This document shows positions 9,111 to 17,029 of a DNA stretch of 64,000 nucleotides, piece by piece. Numbering within the stretch: position 1 is the first letter of the stretch; each line of letters begins with the position of its first letter. A program made the position numbers and the translations under genes. A model generated the notes under the pieces. The model was not told the DNA's origin, did no database searches, and saw nothing but the letters and a program-made list of their open reading frames with translations. The stretch is from Spirosoma sp. KCTC 42546 (GTDB lineage Bacteria; Bacteroidota; Bacteroidia; Cytophagales; Spirosomataceae): contig NZ_CP041360.1 in NCBI RefSeq assembly GCF_006965485.1, positions 496,001 through 560,000 on the forward strand, given 5' to 3'.

Positions 9111-9225
9111 AAGCCAAAAGTCGGAAGTCGTTCGACAAAAAGAAAGGTTTAGCGACCTTTGGCTGTCAACTTTGATAACTTAGGGTCAGAAATCTGGTCC
9201 ATGAAGTTAGTATACATAGCGAATT

Positions 9226-10149
9226 ATGCCCGCTAGACTTATCAATAAAGTGATTGTAGAGAAAATAGATACATTTGGAGGACATCGGGAGCCCGTTTAC
9301 ACACTTGAACGTGACTTCTCGGCCAACCAGTTTTTTTCAACCGGCGGGGATGGGCAAGTTGTACGATGGCGATTAGACCGCCCTGATTTAGGAGAGTTGA
9401 TCGCTACCGTACCCGCATCGGTTTATGCACTTGCTCTGTATTCAAACAATGGATTATTATGGGTTGGCCAGAATTATGAAGGTATTCATGTAATTGACCC
9501 TGTACTTAAGCAGGAAGTTGCCTCGCTGAAATTAACATCTGCTGCCATTTTTGATATAAAATTCTATAAAAATGATGCCTTTGCCGCGCTGTCAGATGGC
9601 GTAATTGCGATAGTAGATGCTGACAAGTTGGTGCTAAAAAAACATTTGAAAGCATCGGATCAATCGGCACGATGTATAGCCGTAAATCCGGTAGAGCGCG
9701 AACTGGCCGTAGGGTATAGTGATAATGCGGTACGTATTTTTGATTTAATGACCTATACGCTTAAGCGCATTATTCCAGCGCATACGAATTCTGTCTTCAC
9801 ACTTACCTATTCTCCTGACTTCCGCTATCTATTAACGGCCGGGCGTGATGCCCATTTGAAAGTATGGGATGTAGAGAAAAATTATGCGTTACATAATGAT
9901 ATTGTGGCGCATATGTTTGCAATAAATCACCTGACATTCAGCCCAGATGGCCGCTTACTGGCAACGGCAAGTATGGATAAATCCATTAAAATCTGGGATA
10001 CCGAAACGTATCGGTTGTTAAAAGTAGTGGATCGAGCCCGGCATGCCGGACATGGTACATCCATTAATAAACTCCTGTGGACTGATACACAACAGCTCCT
10101 TTCGGCCAGCGATGATCGTACAATTTCGGTATGGAAATTGAACGCATAG
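9226..10149 (+). CDS. WD40-repeat protein
   Basis: The 307-residue protein is made of about seven WD40 blades and should form one beta-propeller. Clear blades include FFSTGGDGQVVRWRL near the N-terminus, GYSDNAVRIFDL in the middle, LLTAGRDAHLKVWDVEK, LLATASMDKSIKIWDTE, and a final LLSASDDRTISVWKL. No signal peptide or other domain is seen, so it is probably a cytoplasmic scaffold. It lies 117 bases upstream of a divIVA-like gene on the same strand, with a hairpin between them that suggests separate transcripts. Partners are unknown. Confidence 0.9.
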   Translation: MPARLINKVIVEKIDTFGGHREPVYTLERDFSANQFFSTGGDGQVVRWRLDRPDLGELIATVPASVYALALYSNNGLLWVGQNYEGIHVIDPVLKQEVASLKLTSAAIFDIKFYKNDAFAALSDGVIAIVDADKLVLKKHLKASDQSARCIAVNPVERELAVGYSDNAVRIFDLMTYTLKRIIPAHTNSVFTLTYSPDFRYLLTAGRDAHLKVWDVEKNYALHNDIVAHMFAINHLTFSPDGRLLATASMDKSIKIWDTETYRLLKVVDRARHAGHGTSINKLLWTDTQQLLSASDDRTISVWKLNA

Positions 10150-10157
10150 TCTGGTAC

Positions 10158-10179
10158 AGGCTAGGAATAGCCTATTTTT
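10158..10179 (+). terminator. Hairpin terminator after the WD40 gene
   Basis: The stem AGGCTA-ggaa-TAGCCT is followed by ATTTTTC, starting 9 bases after the stop codon of the WD40 gene. A second, shorter GGCCTATTTTTT run follows. Confidence 0.65.
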
Positions 10180-10266
10180 CGGCCTATTTTTTGTAAAATC
10201 CGTAGAATGGCTGTTATTTCACCTTTATCTGACAATCAGTAACTCATTAAAACACGAAGCGCACCA

Positions 10267-11181
10267 ATGAAAATTACGCCCATTGAAATCCGGCAACACA
10301 CATTTGAAAAAGGGTTGCGCGGTTATAGAACCGAAGATGTTGATGCCTTTCTGGTTTCACTCTCTCAGGAATGGGAGCGTGTAACCGGCGAATATAAAAT
10401 GTTAAAAATGCAGCTTGAACTGGCCGAAAAAGAGCTGGGCAAGTTGAAAGAAATTGAAATGACCCTGTTCCGTACCCTTAAATCGGCCGAAGATAACAGC
10501 GCGCAGATTACGGAACAGGCTAATACGGCCGGTGAAAAATACATTAATGAAGCCAAGCAGAAAGCTGACGATATTCTGGCCGATGCCCGAAAGCGTACGG
10601 CTCTGATGGTTCAGGATGCTGAAAATCAGGCGCGCTATTTGAAAGATAATATCCTGAATGACCTGAAATCGTTAGAACACGATTTTAAGGCACTGGAGGG
10701 CTATAAAGATAACTTGGCGGCTCAAATTCGTACCCTTGCCAGTAATGCGGTGGATAGTGTGGAGCGCTTCGAGAAAAAATTCAGCAAGCAAAATCTGAAG
10801 GGAAAAATCGACGAGGTGTCTTCGCAAATTCAGGATGAATTGAAGCAGAACGACGATACTGCGAAGAACGAAACACCCGTTGAAGCTCCTGCCGAACCCG
10901 TTGGCAGCGATGCGGCTGATTTGCCCCCGCTTATTGAACGGGACAAGTTTATTCCAGAAGCTATTCCGGAAGATAATGAGCTGTCTGAAAAAGTAGACGA
11001 GGCCATTCAGGGTACTCAGTCAGAAGCTGGTCAGGCTGTTGAGGATGTAGACTCTGCTATCGAGCATACACCTGAGTCTGTATTGGCCGAAGTAAATACA
11101 GCGGAACCAGAGTCGGCAATAAACGAAACGACAGAGGAACCAGAGCCTAAAAAAACCGGCTCATTTTTCGACCAGATTTAA
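10267..11181 (+). CDS. DivIVA-domain coiled-coil protein
   Basis: This 304-residue protein begins with the DivIVA membrane-binding motif (ITPIEIRQHTFEKGLRGYRTEDVDAFL, in which FEKGLRGY and VDAFL are diagnostic). A long coiled coil follows to about residue 170. The last 120 residues are acidic, low-complexity (Glu/Ala/Pro rich), and end in KKTGSFFDQI. In Gram-positive bacteria DivIVA marks curved membranes and organises division or pole growth; the role in Bacteroidota is less clear. The gene is followed after 25 bases by folB on the same strand, a neighbourhood that gives no functional clue. Confidence 0.88.
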   Translation: MKITPIEIRQHTFEKGLRGYRTEDVDAFLVSLSQEWERVTGEYKMLKMQLELAEKELGKLKEIEMTLFRTLKSAEDNSAQITEQANTAGEKYINEAKQKADDILADARKRTALMVQDAENQARYLKDNILNDLKSLEHDFKALEGYKDNLAAQIRTLASNAVDSVERFEKKFSKQNLKGKIDEVSSQIQDELKQNDDTAKNETPVEAPAEPVGSDAADLPPLIERDKFIPEAIPEDNELSEKVDEAIQGTQSEAGQAVEDVDSAIEHTPESVLAEVNTAEPESAINETTEEPEPKKTGSFFDQI

Positions 11182-11206
11182 TGCTGGTAGAATTGCGTCT
11201 TAACTT

Positions 11207-11557
11207 ATGGGAACAATCGCTTTAGAAGGGCTTGAGTTTTTCTCCTACCACGGTTTTTACGATGAGGAGCAGAAAATTGGCAACAAGTATTCGGTTGATA
11301 TAATTGTAACCGCCGATTTCTCGGAGGCCGCCCGGCGCGATAGACTGAGTGCTACAGTGAACTATGAAGATTTGTATCGGATTACGTTCGCTGTTATGCA
11401 GCAACCGGCACGGTTACTCGAACATATAGCCCATCAAATCATTCAGGAAATACGCGCAAAATACGCCGATCTAGAGGCTGTTGAAGTGAGTGTATCCAAA
11501 TTTAATCCGCCCATTGGTGGCGTTTGCCACCGGGCAAAGATTACGTTGAAAGAATAA
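11207..11557 (+). CDS. folB: Dihydroneopterin aldolase
   Basis: A 116-residue protein of typical family length that converts dihydroneopterin to hydroxymethyl-dihydropterin in folate synthesis. Seen features are the N-terminal LEGLEFFSYHGFYDEEQKIG block with the conserved His and Tyr, the active-site Glu in LLEHIAHQI, and the C-terminal VEVSVSKFNPPIGG. It follows the DivIVA gene by 25 bases and is probably co-transcribed with it. The stop codon is the first edge of a long palindrome, which may serve as the terminator. Confidence 0.95.
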   Translation: MGTIALEGLEFFSYHGFYDEEQKIGNKYSVDIIVTADFSEAARRDRLSATVNYEDLYRITFAVMQQPARLLEHIAHQIIQEIRAKYADLEAVEVSVSKFNPPIGGVCHRAKITLKE

Positions 11558-11652
11558 AGTACTAGGAGCGAGGAGGTGGAAGTGAGGAGGGCTGACGCGA
11601 AAACACAGACGCGTCAGCCCTCCTCACTTCTACCTCCTCGCTCCTAGTACTT
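11557..11652. repeat. 43-bp-arm inverted repeat exactly filling a convergent gap
   Basis: Arms 11557-11599 and 11610-11652 are reverse complements with a single mismatch and a 10-base loop. The arms contain GGAGCGAGGAGG and AGTGAGGAGGGCTGACGCG words. The element starts at the last base of the folB stop codon and ends 3 bases before the stop codon of ytxJ, so it accounts for the complete intergenic space. Confidence 0.92.
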
Positions 11653-11655
11653 GTA

Positions 11656-11985
11656 TTAAACTGCCTGCTGTAAACCAGCAAATGAAATAGCCATGTGTGA
11701 GGCATCGTAAATGCACTCGCCGTTACGAATCAGCAACACCTGGGGCGACTCATGCTCAACCCCAAATACACTTTCGATTTGTCGGGATATTGGCTTATTA
11801 GCCAGTAAGTCCAGGTAGTACGGCTTAACACCAAGCTGGTCGTTCCAATTACGCTCCATACGACTGAGCGCCATATGGCTTATCGAACAACTTGTGCTAT
11901 GCTTAAAAATCAGAATTGGGTGCTTTGCCGACTCTGCTTTAATGGTATCAAGTTGAGCTTCGCTCGTTAGTTTGTTCCAGTTCAT
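11656..11985 (-). CDS. ytxJ: YtxJ-type bacillithiol-system redox protein
   Basis: From the ATG at 11985 (MNWNKL) the protein has 109 residues; an ATG at 12000 would add five. It has a thioredoxin-like fold with the characteristic IFKHSTSCSIS segment, holding a single active-site Cys, and the later SPQVLLIRNGECIYDASH strand-turn. YtxJ is thought to act as a monothiol bacilliredoxin reducing protein-bacillithiol mixed disulfides, and bacillithiol is made by many Bacteroidota. It lies downstream of the 102-residue gene at 12040 on the same strand. Confidence 0.85.
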   Translation of the reverse strand: MNWNKLTSEAQLDTIKAESAKHPILIFKHSTSCSISHMALSRMERNWNDQLGVKPYYLDLLANKPISRQIESVFGVEHESPQVLLIRNGECIYDASHMAISFAGLQQAV

Positions 11986-12039
11986 TGTATCAACATACAT
12001 TCTGTTGGCGTAAAAGCATTTTTGATGCTAAAAAGTTCG

Positions 12040-12348
12040 TTAATTCTCAGGTGTATAACGGAGCTTCTCCGCCATTTCGGGCGAGACAGCTTCTGAATAA
12101 ACACCATACGCATCAACTAATGTTCCTTTGTTCCCATTCTTTGCTTCAATCGCATATAATACGGTCTCATCACCGGGGTCAGTCATGCCCTCAAAGCGGT
12201 AGACATCAACGATATCGAAGTCGGCGGGCCGTAGTTCAATATCGTCGGGCTGGCAATGTAAGTGATCGTGTTTTAGGTTATAATCCTGAGTAAAACCCTC
12301 CTGGCGGAGTCCGTCGAGTGCTTCGGTAAGTGTGTCGTAGGTTTTCAT
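12040..12348 (-). CDS. Conserved hypothetical protein (about 100 residues)
   Basis: This 102-residue acidic protein contains TLTEALDGLRQEGFTQDY at the N-terminus, then LRPADFDIVDVYRFEGMTDPGD and VLYAIEAKNGNKGTLVDAYGVY. I recognise it as a small Bacteroidota family that databases sometimes label phosphoribosylpyrophosphate synthetase. It is far too short for that enzyme and has none of its ribose-phosphate loops, so that name should not be used. No signal peptide or membrane segment is present. It is upstream of ytxJ on the same strand and divergent from the Kdo transferase gene. Confidence 0.75.
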   Translation of the reverse strand: MKTYDTLTEALDGLRQEGFTQDYNLKHDHLHCQPDDIELRPADFDIVDVYRFEGMTDPGDETVLYAIEAKNGNKGTLVDAYGVYSEAVSPEMAEKLRYTPEN

Positions 12349-12406
12349 GAATCGGCGGTTTGATTGAGAGTGTGTAGCTTTGTTAGTAAACTAACCGCAT
12401 AATAGC

Positions 12407-13678
12407 TTGTTTTCGGGATTCTATAATACAGGTATTTTTGTTTTTCAGCAATTTGTACGCCTGGCCGCTTCGGTTAGCCCAAAAGCGCGGAAATGGGTTG
12501 ACGGTCGGCGTGACTGGACGACTAAATTACATCAGCAATTCGACGGTAACAAACAGTCTATTGCCTGGTTTCATGCGGCCTCGCTGGGTGAGTTTGAGCA
12601 GGGGCGACCCGTTATCGAAGCATTTCGGACGCAATATCCAGACTATAAAATTCTGCTTACCTTCTTTTCTCCGTCTGGTTATGAAGTACGTAAAAACTAT
12701 GAAGGCGCTGATTACATCATCTATTTACCTGCCGATACGCCCGGCAACGCCCGTCAATTTGTTGCGATCGTAAAGCCTTCTATTGCGTTTTTTATTAAGT
12801 ATGAATTCTGGTACAATTACCTCCGTGAGTTGAAACAGGCTAATGTTGCAGTCATTTCATTCTCGGCCATTTTTCGTCCTGATCAACTCTTTTTCAAACC
12901 TTGGGGTAGTTTTTATAGAAACTTACTCAGGTATTTCGATCATATCCTGGTTCAAAACCAGGAGTCGGTTGATCTGTTAAAAAGCATTGATATTACCCAG
13001 GTCACACGTGCAGGCGATACGCGCTTTGACCGGGTAGCACAGGTGGCGGCTGCAAAGAAAGAAATCCCCGTAGCCGCTGCATTCAAAAATAGTAAACCGT
13101 TGCTTGTTGTGGGCAGCGCCTGGCCGGAGGACATGGATGTGTTGATTCCATTTTTGAACGCGTTCGACAAACCTCTGAAGGTAATTATTGCGCCCCACGA
13201 GATTCATGACGCCGAAATCGAACGCTGGCGGGCACAACTCATAAAGCCTTCGGTGCGGTTTTCGCAAACCGATGAAGCCAGCGTTACGCAGGCCGATATT
13301 CTTTTCATTGACAATGTTGGAATGCTAACGTCACTCTATCAATACGGCGAGTTTGCCTACATTGGCGGGGCCTTCAAACAAGGATTGCACAACAGCCTGG
13401 AAGCCGCCACCTTTGGGGTACCAGTGTTTTTTGGCCCTGACTACGCTAAGTATCAGGAAGCTGTTGATCTAGTGAATGAAGGCGCAGCCTTTCCAATCAG
13501 CAGCACAACGGAGTTATCTATTGCTTTCTCCAGACAGTATACCGATTCATCAGAAGCAGCCCAGATAAGCCGCAATTATGTGCTAAGGAACATTGGCGCG
13601 ACAGGGAAGGTTATGGATGTGGTAAAATTCTTTCTAAACACGGGGAACACAGCGAAATTCACGGAGCGCACAACGTAA
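12407..13678 (+). CDS. waaA: 3-deoxy-D-manno-octulosonic acid (Kdo) transferase
   Basis: The 423-residue GT30 glycosyltransferase attaches Kdo to lipid A precursors at the inner membrane. Diagnostic pieces are WFHAASLGEFEQGRP with the catalytic Glu, LTFFSPSGYEV, FIKYEFWYNYL, VVGSAWPED and the C-terminal AYIGGAFKQGLHNSLEAATFGVPVFFGP. The only start before the first hydrophobic helix is TTG at 12407; an in-frame TAA lies at 12392. The last 14 codons fall inside the left arm of an imperfect palindrome (13636-13726), so the C-terminal tail NTGNTAKFTERTT looks recently added. Confidence 0.93.
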   Translation: MFSGFYNTGIFVFQQFVRLAASVSPKARKWVDGRRDWTTKLHQQFDGNKQSIAWFHAASLGEFEQGRPVIEAFRTQYPDYKILLTFFSPSGYEVRKNYEGADYIIYLPADTPGNARQFVAIVKPSIAFFIKYEFWYNYLRELKQANVAVISFSAIFRPDQLFFKPWGSFYRNLLRYFDHILVQNQESVDLLKSIDITQVTRAGDTRFDRVAQVAAAKKEIPVAAAFKNSKPLLVVGSAWPEDMDVLIPFLNAFDKPLKVIIAPHEIHDAEIERWRAQLIKPSVRFSQTDEASVTQADILFIDNVGMLTSLYQYGEFAYIGGAFKQGLHNSLEAATFGVPVFFGPDYAKYQEAVDLVNEGAAFPISSTTELSIAFSRQYTDSSEAAQISRNYVLRNIGATGKVMDVVKFFLNTGNTAKFTERTT

Positions 13679-13726
13679 TTAGTTCTCCGTTTTCTCTGCA
13701 CACTTTTCTCTGTGCCCTCTGTGTTT
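13636..13726. repeat. Imperfect palindrome of CACAGAG-type words overlapping waaA
   Basis: The left arm (from 13636, containing ACACGGGGAACACAG and CACGGAG) pairs imperfectly with the right arm (ending 13726, containing TCTCTGTGCCCTCTGTG). The left arm encodes the end of waaA and the right arm stops 8 bases before the rsgA start. Confidence 0.6.
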
Positions 13727-13734
13727 AAACTATT

Positions 13735-14661
13735 ATGCAAAAAGGCTTAGTCATACGTTCCACCGGCTCCTGGTACGAAATTCGTAACACAGACGGGCAT
13801 ATTTTTCAGGGTCGGCTGAAAGGTAAATTCAAATTAAAAGGCCTGAAGGTTACTAACCCCATTGCCGTAGGTGATTGGGTCGTATTTGAGGTTGAAGATG
13901 AAGCCGAAAATACGGCGGTCATTTCGGACATTTCGCCCCGAAAAAACTATATCATTCGCCAATCTGTCCATAAAACGGCGCACGGGCATATTCTGGCTGC
14001 CAATCTCGACCAGGCTATCATGTTGGCAACGCTGGCTATGCCCCGTACATCGCTGGGTTTCATTGATCGGTTTCTGGTATCGGCAGAATCATTTCGAATT
14101 CCAATTACCATTGTATTCAATAAGGTTGATATCCTGAATGACGAAGGGCTGGAATACCAGCAGGAAATCATGGATTTGTACGAGCGAATTGGCTATAAAT
14201 GCATAGCTACTTCGGCCACTGAAGGAGAAGGCGTCGAAACATTTCGGCAGCTATTGGACCAAAAAGTTACGCTCTTGTCAGGACATTCGGGGGTGGGCAA
14301 ATCCTCGCTTGTGAATGCTATTGCGCCCGAGTTAAATCTTCGGACCAATGAAGTGTCTTCGTTTGCCAATAAAGGCGTGCACACAACGACCTTCGCCGAG
14401 ATGTTTGAACTGGCTCCCAATACATACATTATCGACACGCCGGGGATAAAAGAACTGGGCCTGATGGATACCTCGAAGGAAGAGGTCAGCCATTATTTCC
14501 CCGAAATGCGTGACCGCCTGAATCAGTGCCGCTTTCACAATTGCCTGCATTTCAACGAACCCGGTTGCGCCATTAAAGAGGCCGTCGCCGAGGGCGAAAT
14601 CGCCGAAAGCCGCTACATGAGCTACCTGAGCATGATTGAGGGCGGAGATAACCGGCGGTAA
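13735..14661 (+). CDS. rsgA: Ribosome small-subunit-dependent GTPase RsgA
   Basis: The 308-residue circularly permuted GTPase helps mature the 30S subunit. It has an N-terminal OB-fold (residues 1-70), then the permuted G domain in the order G4 (NKVD), G5 (SATEGEG), G1/Walker A (GHSGVGKSSLVN), G2-like THTTT region and G3 (DTPGIKELG). A C-terminal zinc knuckle with CRFHNCLHFNEPGC closes the protein. Length and motif order are normal. It lies 57 bases downstream of waaA on the same strand. Confidence 0.97.
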   Translation: MQKGLVIRSTGSWYEIRNTDGHIFQGRLKGKFKLKGLKVTNPIAVGDWVVFEVEDEAENTAVISDISPRKNYIIRQSVHKTAHGHILAANLDQAIMLATLAMPRTSLGFIDRFLVSAESFRIPITIVFNKVDILNDEGLEYQQEIMDLYERIGYKCIATSATEGEGVETFRQLLDQKVTLLSGHSGVGKSSLVNAIAPELNLRTNEVSSFANKGVHTTTFAEMFELAPNTYIIDTPGIKELGLMDTSKEEVSHYFPEMRDRLNQCRFHNCLHFNEPGCAIKEAVAEGEIAESRYMSYLSMIEGGDNRR

Positions 14662-14667
14662 TTGTCA

Positions 14668-14733
14668 TGGTTAATGGTTAATGTATAATGGGTTTGCAGG
14701 TAGCTCCATTAACCATTATTCATTTTACATTAA
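14668..14733. repeat. Imperfect inverted repeat with TTAATG/ATAATGG words
   Basis: The gap between rsgA and the convergent cystathionine synthase gene contains GGTTAATGGTTAATG on one side and CATTAACCATTATTCATT-type words on the other. The right side includes the stop codon of the downstream gene (14730-14732). Vocabulary is shared with the palindromes at 8398 and 23402. Confidence 0.65.
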
Positions 14734-16121
14734 TTCGTCATGGCCGCCAGCAAATCAGCTTGTGTAATGATGTGTACCTGCTCTTTTTCGTCGCGGACGA
14801 GCAGCGCTTTGTTATCACGATCAATCAGCGACGAGAGAGCATCTATGGTGTTATCCAGACCCACGAACTTAAACGGCTTGTCCATAACTTCACTGACTGG
14901 ATGATCTTTTACTGTTGGGTCTTCGATCAGCCGATTTAACACGGTTGAATCGGTCAGGCTACCAACGATGTGCCCGTTCTCGTCTGTGACCGGAATTTGC
15001 GATATGCTATGCCGATTCAATACCTGAATGGCCTGACTCACGGATACGGCCGTACCGATGGTTGTTAACTGCGACTGGCGATTTGTTGTACTGCCGTTTT
15101 TGTGGTGAATGATGTCGCGGGCGGTTTTGAAGGCACGATCTTCCAGAAAACCGTGATCCTTCATCCAGGTATCGTTGTAAATCTTGGCGAGATAGCGCGT
15201 ACCGTGGTCGGGTAGCAGAATAACCAGGACATCATCGTCGGTGATGTTTTCCTTAGCCCATTCCAGCGCACCATGGACAGCCGTACCGCACGACCAACCC
15301 ACAAATAAACCCTCTTCTCGGGATAGCCGACGGGCCATAATGGCTGCATCTTTATCGGTAACTTTTACGAAGTGATCAATGACGCTGAAATCGACGTTTT
15401 GCGGCAAAATGTCCTCACCGATACCTTCGGTCAGGTAGGGGTAAATTTCGCCTTCGTCGAAAATGCCCGTTTCCTTGTATTTCTTGAAGACGGAGCCGTA
15501 GGTGTCCAGCCCAATGGATACTACATTGGGGTTCTGTTCTTTCAGGAATTTCGATGTACCGCAAATGGTGCCGCCGGTTCCCACGCCAGCCGCGAAGTGG
15601 GTGATTTTTCCGTCGGTATCACGCCAGATTTCGGGCCCGGTGGTTTCGTAATGCGCAGCCGTATTGGCGGGGTTATCATATTGGTTAGGATAGAGCGAGT
15701 TGGGTATATCCCGATTGAGTTTCTTGGCAACGGAGTAATACGAACGTGGATCGTCGGGCGCTACGTTTGTGGGGCAAACAACGACTTCTGCGCCAACAGC
15801 CCGCAGAATATCGATCTTCTCCTGCGATTGTTTGTCGGCCATCGTAAAAATGCATTTGTAGCCTTTTCCAATAGCCGCCAATGCCAGTCCCATACCCGTA
15901 TTGCCGCTGGTGCCTTCGATGATGGTTCCGCCCGGTTTTAGCACGCCACGCGCTTCGGCATCTTCTATCATGCGTATGGCAATCCGGTCTTTCACTGAAT
16001 TGCCGGGATTGAAATACTCGACTTTTGCCAGAATGGTGCCCCGAATGCCTTTCGTGACTTTGTTGAGTTTCACCAGAGGGGTATTGCCAATAGTGTCGAT
16101 GATGGAGTTATAGTAGTTCAT
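14730..16121 (-). CDS. Cystathionine beta-synthase (PLP domain plus CBS pair)
   Basis: This 463-residue protein has an N-terminal fold-type II PLP domain (residues 1-330) and two C-terminal CBS domains (about 345-460). The PLP lysine is in NSVKDRIAIRM and the phosphate loop is EGTSGNTGMG. GVGTGGTICGTSKFLKE is also diagnostic. It condenses serine, or an activated serine, with homocysteine or sulfide. Cystathionine synthase versus cysteine synthase activity cannot be settled from sequence. The CBS pair may bind an adenosyl nucleotide. The gene is monocistronic. Confidence 0.9.
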   Translation of the reverse strand: MNYYNSIIDTIGNTPLVKLNKVTKGIRGTILAKVEYFNPGNSVKDRIAIRMIEDAEARGVLKPGGTIIEGTSGNTGMGLALAAIGKGYKCIFTMADKQSQEKIDILRAVGAEVVVCPTNVAPDDPRSYYSVAKKLNRDIPNSLYPNQYDNPANTAAHYETTGPEIWRDTDGKITHFAAGVGTGGTICGTSKFLKEQNPNVVSIGLDTYGSVFKKYKETGIFDEGEIYPYLTEGIGEDILPQNVDFSVIDHFVKVTDKDAAIMARRLSREEGLFVGWSCGTAVHGALEWAKENITDDDVLVILLPDHGTRYLAKIYNDTWMKDHGFLEDRAFKTARDIIHHKNGSTTNRQSQLTTIGTAVSVSQAIQVLNRHSISQIPVTDENGHIVGSLTDSTVLNRLIEDPTVKDHPVSEVMDKPFKFVGLDNTIDALSSLIDRDNKALLVRDEKEQVHIITQADLLAAMTN

Positions 16122-16369
16122 GTTGATGGGCTGGCATTGAAGCCAGGATATAGGGTTCAGTTCTGTGGTTTATACCGATAACGCCAGAAGGAGGAAGTTC
16201 GTTTGAGGAATTCCCTTGTCAGCAATCTCAACCTATCCAACGATTCGTCAGCAATTTATACCTGTTCAGCTAGCATTTTCGCTTGCTCATGCATACGTCT
16301 GTTTATGAGCGTTTTACCACGGTATACCTTTGTTCTGTTCCTTTTATAAACAACAACTACTAAAACATC

Positions 16370-16777
16370 ATGAAAACGTTTGTTCAATCTTTACTGGCTG
16401 CCTTGCTCCTGAGCACGGCCACATTCGCATCACCTGCGGCTACAACACCAACCAAATCGGCGATGGCACCCGTTACGACAAATTCGTACAAAGTGGCCGT
16501 TTTCCCATCATCAAAACCATCCCGACTGAATGTTTTCGTGGAGCGGACGCCAGGTCAACCAATGATCATTTCGCTAAAATCGACTGATGGTACCTTGCTG
16601 GGAAAGCAGTTGGTTGGCAAAAAGCAGGGTAATGTCCGATTTCAGTTCGACTTATCGGAACTGACTGATGGCGATTACAAAGTTGAGATTACGTCTGGCA
16701 CCGATGCAACGGTTTATCCGGTTAAGCTATCTACACAACCTACTCAGCAAGTAGTCCGCACCATTACGCTCAACTAA
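16370..16777 (+). CDS. Small secreted protein of unknown function
   Basis: The 135-residue product has a Sec signal peptide (MKTFVQSLLAALLLSTATFA, cleavage near residue 21) and a short Thr/Ala-Pro linker. A single beta-rich domain follows with alternating strands (KVAVFPSSKPSRLNVFVE, LTDGDYKVEITSG). The pattern resembles the Ig-like C-terminal modules of Bacteroidota exported proteins, but no named family is recognised. It is probably periplasmic or surface exposed. A strong terminator follows the stop codon by about 20 bases, and the gene has its own 248-base upstream region. Confidence 0.75.
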   Translation: MKTFVQSLLAALLLSTATFASPAATTPTKSAMAPVTTNSYKVAVFPSSKPSRLNVFVERTPGQPMIISLKSTDGTLLGKQLVGKKQGNVRFQFDLSELTDGDYKVEITSGTDATVYPVKLSTQPTQQVVRTITLN

Positions 16778-16795
16778 TTGAGACGTAAGTTTATG

Positions 16796-16830
16796 AACCA
16801 GCCACGGTCGTGAGGCCGTGGCTGGTTTTT
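16796..16830 (+). terminator. Rho-independent terminator
   Basis: A perfect 12-bp stem, AACCAGCCACGG with CCGTGGCTGGTT, has an 8-base loop and a T-run at 16826-16830. It terminates the small secreted-protein gene. Confidence 0.88.
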
Positions 16831-16840
16831 GGTGTTTCCA

Positions 16841-16994
16841 GATCCCGTAGGGATCGAATGTTTATAGAAACGGGACGCCCATTGATTAATTGGCATGCCG
16901 TAGGTATGCAATATTCGGAATGGGTTTCATACCTACGGCATGCTTGATCACATAGGAGGCCCATTTCTATAAACATACCATACCTACGGCATGG
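16841..16994. repeat. Compound intergenic repeat with three GCCGTAGGTATG copies
   Basis: GCATGCCGTAGGTATG (16893-16908) is perfectly inverted at 16928-16943 and occurs again in the inverted orientation at 16979-16994. An outer pair TGTTTATAGAAA (16859-16870) and TTTCTATAAACA (16964-16975) encloses the first two. GATCCCGTAGGGATC at 16841-16855 is a further small palindrome. The block lies between the secreted-protein gene and the end of the ATPase/TOPRIM pair. Confidence 0.8.
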
Positions 16995-17029
16995 AACGGG
17001 CGGACTAATTTAACGGGTTTAGTTCTTTT

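Noticed and set aside
15372..15941. 189-codon antisense frame inside the cystathionine synthase gene
   Set aside because: The opposite strand encodes a complete PLP enzyme; this is a shadow.
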